NCBI GenBank assembly: GCA_037783545.1
Contig: JBBELK010000006.1
Span: 880,501 to 944,500 of the forward strand
Reading direction: 5' to 3'
DNA length: 64,000 bases
Origin: Henricia sp. BOLD:AAB3569
Lineage: Eukaryota; Echinodermata; Asteroidea; Spinulosida; Echinasteridae
Part shown: positions 55,894 to 64,000 of the stretch, in pieces
Layout: every line of letters starts with the position of its first letter
Numbering within the stretch: the stretch's first letter is position 1
Notes under the pieces: model-generated
The model's database searches: none
The model's input: the letters and a program-made list of their open reading frames with translations, nothing else
Told to the model about the DNA's origin: nothing
Translations under genes and position numbers: made by a program

Positions 55894-56092
55894 GAACTTC
55901 CATTTTTGCCATTCCACAGGTGATAACAACGTCTGAAATTCATCACAAAATGTTCATTTAACCCGATCACCTGGCGTTTGTAACAACAAACGTCATACCT
56001 CTAGTTTCTTTTATTTTGAGACCAGACAAAGTTATTTCCTGGAAAAAATAGTCTGTGTTGCCAAAATGCCCCCTTTACTGTGGAAAGACCCA

Positions 56093-57689
56093 CATGCAGG
56101 AGCATCTCCTTGTATAGTGCGTGGGACCTTCGGCTGAAAAGTCTGTGGTTTGAGGCCAAAGAACAAAAAATCACAATTTGGGTAGTGTTTCAAAGATACC
56201 GGTATAATAAGCCAGAGATTTTGGGCAATTAAATGTCCCGAAACAGATGCAAGATTTGCAAAAACTGTCCAAAAAGTAGAATAGGATTGTTCACACAAAC
56301 ATTCCATCATAATTTGTCATTTGACCATAATTGTCCTAAAATACCTGTACACTTAAGAATTTCTTGGACCAAATTTTACCCAGTCCCACTATATATAGTC
56401 ATGACATTTAGTTGATAAACAGCTTCATTTTACTACTACTTGTTTACTGGCTCAAACTACAATGCATTAAGTTCAGTATGGCGCAAAAGTCAACATTCTG
56501 GTCATTTGTAGCATGTACTCGAACTGCATAATTATACGGCTGCTGTGAAATTATGCAGTGAAACTTGTCTACAGTGGCCACCATTAGGACCATAAGAAAA
56601 TAGCCACTATACAAAGGTACCATTAGCATTATACAAAGCATTCAGTTTGGCACCAAAGATAGGTGGCCACTATAAGCAGGTGGCCTCTTTATCAAGGTGG
56701 TTTTAATAGCAGCTTTGACAGTACATCCTATTTTTTTCTTCTTTCTTTTTTAACTTATCTGGTTTAATTTATACTAATTTTCATTAACAACGGTTCCTAT
56801 TTCATAAAGCCCACTTAGAAACATTCCTAAATAAACATTCTTAACCCATGTTTTTAAAGATAGGAAAAATGTTTATTGTTCGATTTTATTGTTCCTAAAT
56901 CCACTAAAGAATGTTTTTAACTTTTATGAAAAAGGACCAAGGAGTGTCCAGGCTGAATGACATTTAAAAGACAAGAATCATTACCTTTTAGTTATCATAG
57001 ACTATCATCTATTAAACTACGTCATTTTGATGATGGAAGATTTCTGTGTCAGGATTTCCTCCCTAAAATTATTCTTCCGGGCTCCGCCTTTGCCACCCCT
57101 CCTGCGGTTTATTCGGGAACACCTCAACCCCCCAAATGTTCCCGCTTCCTGACTGCCTCACGCATAACGTCATCACGACGTCATTTAGGGACTGAGATGT
57201 AAGATAGGGGATTGGAGACGTCATTCTGCACTACGGAACCAAACTCCCGGGAGCACGTGGTCGTCGCGCCAACACCCACTTTATGCCTACTAGCACACCA
57301 TCGTTCCTGAACCGTAACATACCCAGGGAATGGTTGACCTTATATCAACAGTGAATCACTGATGTGGTGATTAAAAATACCCTTGCCATGATACTTGCTA
57401 CTTGGGTGTGTTGACTGGCGAGATTGTGATTCTCATGTAGTTTAGGTTTTTGAAGAACTGCTGTCCACTATCTAGTAGTAGTGATTCAGAAAGTATGCAG
57501 AAAAATCAGATGAATTTTTGGATGCAGATTAGATATGTTATATTTAACAAAAAGGTTAAAGATACACTCTGCCCAAGATTGGGTAATTCTTGGTGATAAA
57601 AAGCACTCCTGAAATTCATGCAAGAGATGATGAAAAGATGGTCCAAAAGTGGAGAAGACATTTATAATTATAATTGGTTTATGGAAATA
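56093..57689. other. Unassigned DNA
   Basis: Around 56790-56935 ttcctatttcataaagccca and ttatgaaaaaggacca may be an old TIR pair. A CpG-rich stretch lies at 57075-57290. The ORF at 56957-57202 lacks splice or family support. Confidence 0.35.
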
Positions 57690-57975
57690 AATTCCGTAAC
57701 TCGTAGGCTGAATTGCAGGAAGCTTACAAGTGTCTTCCATCTAATCATCACCAATGGCAGCCGACAGCCCGATACATGGGAGGGGAATGCCCTTGCTCTT
57801 CACAACTCACTCTCCACAAGAATGCTCTAAAATATTTTAAGGATGGAGCAATTGTGGTTAAATGCTTTGCTCAGCAAGGGCATACATGTATGTACATGTA
57901 CCACGACTGGGTGTCGAACCCATCTCACCAAGTTTTCCAAAGCCCAAACCACTTGGCTACGGTATCCCACACACG
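57690..57975 (-). repeat. tRNA-derived SINE, family S-G, minus orientation
   Basis: ccaatggcagccgacagccc, gcaattgtggttaaatgctt and gtgtcgaacccatctcacca (box B, minus strand) match the family, more diverged. Confidence 0.6.
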
Positions 57976-58030
57976 CATTGATTGAATATTCAAATAATTG
58001 GCACAGCCCTAGTCTCCTAGCCCAAGTAAC

Positions 58031-58490
58031 ACTGTGTTTACACTCGAACCGGCAGAGGTGGATACAGACCCAGCATTTTTATTGCGACCACAAAACTGAA
58101 CATTTGCCACGTTTACACTACACCTCGATTTGGCTTCAACTCCCTTCAGAAACATCAAAAGTTACCACTAATTGTAACTGCAGCGCATGAGTGAGTTGTT
58201 AGGTGTTGCAAAACTGGTGCCAGATTGGTCAATTAAATCTACCACAGGACACTCAAATTGCCGAATCTGTATTCAGGTAGTGTTTACTCCACAAGCGACC
58301 TTGACAATTGCGGGGTTCAACTCTACCCTAAAGGTGACTTGAAAAAGGCGAATCAGACCTAGGTCTGATCCACCTTTTTCAATTCACCTTTTGCGTTTAC
58401 ACTTAGCGCCTACCCGGCTTCAACTCGCCTTTTTGGAAATTGCTGAGTTCGATTCGGCAAAGGCAAATCGAGTGTAAACAGACCTTTACA
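58031..58490 (+). repeat. MITE family B
   Basis: actgtgtttacactcgaacc to ggcaaatcgagtgtaaacag, with the same inside as 18370. Confidence 0.8.
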
Positions 58491-58705
58491 GAATGCCTTC
58501 AGTTTAGAGCAAATCTTGATGACAACTTTGGCACAAGGCCAATTTCTGGTTGATTGTATCTGCAGAGGCTGCTTTGAAGTTATGTCATTTCTTGATTTTA
58601 ACATTTCTATATAGTTAAGAATGTAACCAGAAACAAAAGACATTGTGTTTTAAAACAAGTGCAACTCATACATTGTTATACAAAGAACAACCAAACATGG
58701 AATGA

Positions 58706-58815
58706 GAGAAAAATCATGTGGGCCTCATCAAGATTCGAACCCAAGACCTCGGACTCCCTTGGCAGATGCTCTACCCGATGAGCTGTAAGGCACAGTGATA
58801 TACGCCTACTCCTTC
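58706..58815 (-). repeat. tRNA-derived SINE, family S-A, minus orientation
   Basis: The minus strand carries box A (agctcatcgggtagagcatc) and box B (gggttcgaatcttgatgagg), followed by the family tail. Confidence 0.65.
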
Positions 58816-59429
58816 AGGTTTTCCCTATGAACTCCATTCTGGTGTCACTTGGATGTGCAACTTACTGAGAAAAGTGAAATTTGCGTGTGTGCATTGCGTG
58901 TGTGCATCTTGTAATCAAAGGAATGTAATCAAACTATTTGAGTTTTAACTATTTCTTTTTAAAACAGATGCTTTGTATGCTCACAGAAATAATTCATAAA
59001 AAAAGATTTAAAAAAAAAAAAATTAATTTCTTGGAAAGCAAAGAATTCTCCACATGTCAATCACGTGTGAAGATCACTTCGACAAACGTGCAGTTTTCTG
59101 GATATTTCATTTCTTTCTAATTTAAAGGCAACATCTGGCTAAGTTCTACCACAGCTGACCCCTGGTTGATTCGTTCTTCTGTCCTCGCTTGAATTTTTTC
59201 CCTGGGTCTAAATTTGACATGCAGACTGGATATATAGAAATTGCATATGATTTTGCAGGAACTAATTGGCCTCGGGGGACCCCCGACTCCTCGGGCACAA
59301 ATTGGTCCAAAGTGCAATGCCCTCATCTGTCTGCTTGTTAAATCACAATTTCACATGTTCATAATTACAAGTTTGATAACTTGACATTGGTGGGCTATAT
59401 AATTCCCCTAACCCCTGTGGCTACATTCA
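58816..59429. other. Unassigned DNA
   Basis: A poly(A)-rich stretch lies at 58997-59021. No exon. Confidence 0.35.
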
Positions 59430-59847
59430 CACTGTGTTTATAGCCAAAGTGGTATTTAAAGTACACCATGTTTACACGCGAACTGAACATTTGCTGCATT
59501 TACACTACACCTCGATGTCATCCGCTTGCATGCGTGAGCTGTTAGGTGTTGCGGAACTGGCGCCAGATTGGTAAATTAAATTTAACTCCATGATTAAATC
59601 CACTGCACAGTGGGCACTGCTCCAAGGACACTAAAATGGCTGAATCTGTATTCGGGTACACTACAAGCGTCCTTGACAATTGCGGGTTTCAACCCTACCC
59701 AAAAGGTGACTTGAAAAAAGAGAATCAGACCCAGGTCTGATTCGCCTTTTAAAATTCACCTTTTGCGTTCACCCAGCTTCAAGTTGCCCTTTTGGTAATT
59801 GTGGAGTTCGATTCGGCAAAGGCGAATCAAGTGTAAACAGGACTTTA
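59430..59847 (+). repeat. MITE family B, shorter copy
   Basis: cacactgtgtttatagccaa to ggcgaatcaagtgtaaacag. Part of the left half is deleted. Confidence 0.7.
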
Positions 59848-60610
59848 GATAGATTACAGGATTGACAAACTGTTGCAGTGTTTTCTCCCTGTGTGATTGA
59901 GGATGTGCGTGATAAGAACCAACCTGTGTACAAGTCAGCTCAGTACCTCATCCACCTTCCAATAATTGAAAAAACTGTCTATGTTCTAAAACAAAATGTG
60001 TAGAGTCACCACTGCCCTATTTATCCTGGTTCCACACAGGGTAGTGCATGGAGCCATAATTAGGGGCCTATAGTTTCATCACATGATGGCACTCTTGTAA
60101 AAGAAATATTTGCACACACACTTCAACATTAGTCAACATTTTCTTTTTAAAAAAGCCAACTTCTCAGGTGGAAGTCATTGCATTGGACAACTACCGGTAG
60201 AACCACAAAATCCATTGTGTGATGTTGTGTAACATCTTTAAGGTTGCCACACTTGGATCAAAAACCAATTGAGATTTTGATCAATTCTTAGGAGGGAATA
60301 GAGAAGTTCTTTCATCATCACTCCCTACGCCTAGCTGTGACTGTATTGGGATGTGATGCCCAAATGCACTGCTGTTGGTTTTTGTGGTTGCCAGGTCTCA
60401 TTTGTAACTTCCTTTGGTTGGCCATATTTCATTTGTTCGATTAGTTCCTTTAGTTTTCTCAGCAGGGAATTAAAAACCACACTCACAACTAGCCCCATTC
60501 TCTGGCCAAGGTTCCTACGGCCATAGAATGTCACATTATATTAACTAAAAATGGTAAAAGTTAAAACGGTTGCTCACAGCTGGGGGTTGCTCATAAAATT
60601 TAAACATACC
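59848..60610. other. Family E-like fragment and unassigned DNA
   Basis: 59848-59985 has ctccctgtgtgattgaggat and aagaaccaacctgtgtacaa, matching the end of family E. The rest is unassigned. Confidence 0.4.
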
Positions 60611-61056
60611 TACACCCTGTTTACACTTGATCCCGAGCTCGGGGTCGAACACCGAGCTCGGGATCAGCCCCGGATCACAAATTAGTGTAAACGCTCTCGG
60701 AACCAAATTGGCCCCGGATCAGACCCCAAGATTTTGGTCTCGCTTTGGCGGAGGGTTCGATCCCGAGCTCGGGATCAGTTTGCGGTTAGATAAGCAATAA
60801 ATCAGCTCCACAGCCGTAGCGGGAAAAGCCCGTGAAATTCAAGTGGCCTTGTACACTGTACATGCACAATCCATGCACACATTGATCAGTACATGCACAC
60901 ACAGAGCATGACCTTTGACTGCAACTTCTGGCACCGCGCTCGAGATCAACTACAGAATGTAAACGCGGCACTCAGGATCATTGCGGTTAACACTGACGCA
61001 TTCTTATCAGGGGACCAATCTTGATACCGAGCTCGGGACCAGTGTAAACACGGTGC
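60611..61056. repeat. MITE family F, inverted copy
   Basis: ccctgtttacacttgatccc to agctcgggaccagtgtaaac. The inside (cttgtacactgtacatgcac, ttctggcaccgcgctcgaga) is the reverse complement of the copy at 46604. Confidence 0.75.
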
Positions 61057-61084
61057 AAGCAATCAGACACTATTTTTTAAAGTG

Positions 61085-61260
61085 TAGCAAAAGACCATTT
61101 CACACTACCCACTTCTGACCCGGGTAGCTGCAAATTAAACACTTTAGCTGCAAATTACCCGGGTTACACATGTTTCTTTTCACACGTCAAATTTTAACCA
61201 GGAGAAGCACTTAACCCGGGTCATCTCTTACACGGGTACATATATAGTGACCCTTTTCCC
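61085..61260 (+). repeat. MITE family C, unsplit left part
   Basis: ttcacactacccacttctga, gctgcaaattacccgggtta, cacttaacccgggtcatctc. It serves as the empty-site comparator for the nested insertion at 24836. Confidence 0.7.
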
Positions 61261-61559
61261 AGTGCAGTTCTGCACGCGCACCAACCCCAGTTTCGATTTA
61301 AAGGTCAGATTCAGTCTTCAAAACCAAAATCTGTGGAAATCCGATTGATGAATTGATCATGCAGCATAAACAATATGGCAGTCAACAGGAAACATCGTTC
61401 AGATAAAGCTCTTTGTAATTTTCTCAAGCTTTTGTGTGGTTGGAGCAATCGATGTTCGTATTGTAAAAATGCAGTTTTCAAACTACAAGCCAATTGCAAG
61501 CGCGCGCAGAATCTTATAACCTGCTTTGCTCCAAGGAAATGCTAAAATGGGTCGGCATT

Positions 61560-61765
61560 TTTAATCCGAAATCGGTGGGTTAACCCACCTTCCCGACAAG
61601 GGCTAGAAGTTACCCGGGTTAAGTGGCATTTTTGGCCAGTTAACTCGGGTAATTTGTAACTGAGATTTGCCGTGGGAAATGAGTGCTTATCCTGGGTAAT
61701 TCTGGGGTTCAATTTTTCTGTCCTGTTGCCCGCAAAATCTCAGGATTAAAGTGTCGTGGGAAAAA
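61560..61765. repeat. Right part of a family C element
   Basis: gggtggggt-poor but CCCGGGTT-rich DNA: agttacccgggttaagtggc, ttaactcgggtaatttgtaa, aaaatctcaggattaaagtg. It probably pairs with 61085-61260 around a central spacer. Confidence 0.5.
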
Positions 61766-62039
61766 TGCTGAAGTGTTTTACTACATGTAAAGTTGACTGC
61801 CTAGACTTGGACTCAGACTGTGTGCCTAGACTCAAATTATTACTGTTTTAAGACTTAGACTCAGACTCGGACTGTAGCTGTGCGTGGTGACTGACCTGTG
61901 TGAGCCACAGGAATGATGTCGGCAGACCTAGGGTGACACAGGAAGCTCAAAACGAACGCACTCTACATGTATAGGCACTACTCAAAACTTGTTATTACTT
62001 TTTAGTATTGGAAACCAATAAGCATGAGGAAACCCATAA
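61766..62039. other. GACTTGGACTC low-complexity patch
   Basis: ctagacttggactcagactg and agacttagactcagactcgg at 61800-61880. Nothing else. Confidence 0.45.
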
Positions 62040-62310
62040 GATGAATTAGAAACTGCCAGAGACACTAGAAAATCCCCTTGCTCTTCACAAAAGAATGCTC
62101 TTCACAAAAGGATGCTCTAGGATCTTTAAAGTACGTTACCTAACACACTAGACCAACGGCTTTACATCCCTTACGAAGGATGGAGCAAGTGTGTTTAAGT
62201 GCCTTGCTCAATGGCACGTACCCTTGCTGGGTATCGAACCCGCAATCCCAAGTTTTCACCCGAGTATTGCGAGCCAGTGACCCAAACCACTCGGCCACGG
62301 TACCCCACAA
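62040..62310 (-). repeat. tRNA-derived SINE, family S-G, minus orientation
   Basis: gtgtttaagtgccttgctca, gggtatcgaacccgcaatcc and accactcggccacggtaccc give body, box B and box A on the minus strand. Confidence 0.7.
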
Positions 62311-62541
62311 TGTAGTAGCCTACACAGAAGTATGACTAGCTACCAGGAAATGATTGAAAACAGTGCATTACTGGCTAATCTATCCTGTCTTTTTTTTTCA
62401 AGGGCATGCATGTTGCTATCACATGGTTGTGAGGGCTTCTTTCTTTTTGCATCAGTAACCTGAAAATGACTCATTGTGTGTATTGATTCATATTTGTGCA
62501 TGATAAAGGAAACACAGTGTATGATTCACATTTCGTGTGAT

Positions 62542-63050
62542 TTAAAGGTAATCTCGAAAATCAGAAATGTTCACAGATTTACGCCTAACTTACACAATAT
62601 AAACATGATGACCGTAAAAAACTTCCCCTGAAATGGTTTTGTCTGAAGTGCTATAGTCTTTGAGAAATAAGTATAACAATTAGTTTTCGTCTCATGAGAC
62701 GAAAATTCAATTCGCCCCAAAACCATTTCGCCCAAGTGCCATTTCACCCCAAACCACTTCGCCGGAGTGCCATTTCACCCCAAATTACTTCGTCCAAGCA
62801 CTACATCGCCCAAATGCCACTTCGCCCCAAAACCACTTCGTGCACAGGCCATGGTTCAGGGCGAAATGGTTCAGGGCGAAGTGGTTTTGGGGCGAAATGA
62901 CTGCAAACCGTTTTTTGACTGTTTTCTCAAAAGTTAGACAAAGTACGGAGCTGGATTTTGCTCAGGTTGGTTTTAATTATGCATATCTTCAATCACACAG
63001 GGGGTTAAAACTATTTGTGACAGTTTACCAATCATATATACTATCTTTAA
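62542..63050 (+). repeat. TTAA-ended MITE, family E
   Basis: TTAAAGGTAATCTCGAAAAT to atatactatctttaa, with the array of ttcgccc words at 62700-62900. Very close to the 17426 copy. Confidence 0.8.
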
Positions 63051-63100
63051 GCACGGCACATAACATGATACAGAGGCCAGTGCTAACGTGAGCACTGCTT

Positions 63101-63253
63101 TTAAAGACATAGGCTAGTCAGCAATGCGCGTATTAAATTTGTGCCACAAAGTACGCAGCTTCATGTACAAATGTAGGAAAGGCATGGAGCTGCATATTTC
63201 GTGGTGCGTATTCCGTGGCACGCGCACAATGCTGACGAGCCTGTGCCCTTTAA
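63101..63253. repeat. Fold-back MITE with TTAA ends (copy B)
   Basis: This has the same arms as the element at 347-484 (gctagtcagcaatgcgcg and cgcacaatgctgacgagc) with a longer loop, again flanked by TTAA on both sides. Confidence 0.75.
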
Positions 63254-63506
63254 CGGTTGATTTCAATAAACTCCATACCTTATACATGAACTTATGCAAC
63301 TGATCTTTGACCCAGAAATTTACTTCATGAGTTGACAAGAAACCAAAAAACTTACTCCGTGTTCCAGTGGTAACAAATAAAACACATGAATTTACTTCTA
63401 TCCAAGGTAATTCTGTTAAAAAATTAACAACTGAAAGTGTTAAGTGTTTTTTACCGCTCGTTTTACTCAAAAACCCATACATGGATTTTAAATCTTTTCT
63501 GAAGTA
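63254..63506. other. Degraded repeat
   Basis: acttcatgagttgacaagaa and gtggtaacaaataaaacaca resemble 24152-24330, probably an old TTAA element. Confidence 0.45.
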
Positions 63507-63775
63507 TAGACCTTGATCACGTTGCGTTGTTCCCCATAGTACGTGTCGGGCACGATCAGTGCGTCTGCGCTACCGCGTGATAGTGCGTGTTATCCTCCGT
63601 TGAGAATCACTGTCCACGCTGTGCGCTCTCTTGATCGTGCAATGCCTGTGCCATTGTGATGCACACAAAAAATAATTTCAAAACGGGACCAAAATCTTTT
63701 CTGCAAGCCTCGCTTTGGTTACGTTCATTTTAATAGGAGAAAAGGGAAGATGGCCGCACCGTGATAAAGGTCTAT
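63507..63775. repeat. MITE with TAGACCTTGATCACG termini
   Basis: tagaccttgatcacg on the left mirrors cgtgataaaggtcta on the right. CpG-rich inside. Confidence 0.65.
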
Positions 63776-63837
63776 TGTTGCAACTATTTCTGCAGGCAAT
63801 TCCAAGGATCCGTAAAACTAAGTTTTATCTTGCAAAT

Positions 63838-63935
63838 GATAAATAATAATAATAATAATGAAAATTTATAATGCGCCGGTATCCATCAAAAAAGATGCTC
63901 ATGATGCTCATGGCGCATTAAGGTTACCCATACAG
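63838..63935 (-). repeat. SINE/LINE 3' end, minus orientation
   Basis: (ATA)n followed by ttataatgcgccggtatcca and ctcatggcgcattaaggtta; this is the reverse of the gcgctatataa-(TTA)n ends seen at 10300. Confidence 0.5.
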
Positions 63936-64000
63936 AGGACAAGAAATTTGGCCGGGGACTTCTCGCTGAGAATTTGACTTTGACATTTTGAAAAAACTTG

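Larger units (their letters stand above)
53742..56004 (+). mobile_element. Helitron-like non-autonomous element with internal tandem repeats
   Basis: The break in the fold-back fixes the ends: it starts TTAGGTGATCGGG and ends CTAG at 56001-56004. Twelve bases before its end lies a 7-bp hairpin (cgtttgt/acaaacg). The empty site is A|T, with no target duplication. A 3' hairpin followed by CTRR and insertion between A and T are Helitron features; the 5' TC is not present (TT), which may point to a Helentron/HINE type. Inside are two ~355-bp units, two to three 492-bp units and a T-run at 53798. No RepHel coding is present. Confidence 0.65.
53430..56092. repeat. Fold-back element (family H), split by a Helitron-like insertion
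   Basis: The left arm (from 53430: gtctttccacggtaaagggg, tctggtctcaaaataaaaga) is matched in inverse by the last part (56005-56092: tcttttattttgagaccaga, ccccctttactgtggaaaga). The central part resembles 48606-49050. The right arm is broken between 53741 and 56005 by the element below. Confidence 0.8.

Noticed and set aside
56957..57202. 81-codon plus-strand ORF as a further TTLL5 exon
   Set aside because: No acceptor or donor in the required phase borders it, and the peptide does not resemble the TTLL5 tail.

Overview
The window looks like nuclear DNA of a marine invertebrate. An echinoderm, perhaps a sea star, is my best guess, but this is inference. The signs are AT-rich DNA, large introns, very many TIR-bounded MITEs, tRNA-derived SINEs, frequent TACATGTA palindromes, and an intronless lectin family of C-type lectin plus PAN/apple design. 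There are no bacterial operons, rRNAs or CRISPR arrays.

Host gene (plus strand). Eight exons between 5145 and 47318 belong to one gene that runs off both ends of the window. All have good AG/GT borders, and the phase of every junction agrees, giving 493 uninterrupted codons. The peptide matches the post-catalytic C-terminal half of TTLL5, a tubulin polyglutamylase. The diagnostic parts are the block with FLKRAASNLQ, PSRKL and DRRRILAKQL, the ETEQM start of exon 5, the ELEELLTSYTKQNKSASIFL segment of exon 6, and the RPVSAK tail of exon 7. Introns 1-5 are 0.6-1.8 kb, intron 6 is 7.8 kb and intron 7 is 27.5 kb. A 45-nt in-phase candidate exon lies at 2774-2818.

Nested genes (minus strand). Intron 7 holds three complete intronless genes in antisense (31319-32104, 34046-34840, 37981-38763). 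Each encodes a secreted protein of 260-264 residues: signal peptide, C-type lectin domain, PAN/apple-like domain. Each lies in a roughly 3 kb duplicated unit with a shared TATA-bearing upstream block. The units are interleaved with decayed fragments of a non-LTR reverse transcriptase. The signal peptide and PAN domain are almost unchanged between copies, while the lectin domain, above all its ligand loop, differs.

Repeats. Most of the rest is non-autonomous transposon DNA. At least five families end in TTAA-AGG...CCT-TTAA or close variants (piggyBac-like). One insertion into another element has an empty-site comparator in the same window. Other TIR families have GTTTACACTCGAA, GAGCTCGG, CCCGGGTA or GGGCCCAATTTCATAG ends. 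Three tRNA-derived SINE families are present. A 2263-bp Helitron-like element (53742-56004) interrupts a fold-back element and carries nine perfect TGACGTCA palindromes in tandem units.

Right end. From 47.3 to 64 kb I see no further convincing exon. This part is read as intron 8 or later of the host gene, filled with repeats.
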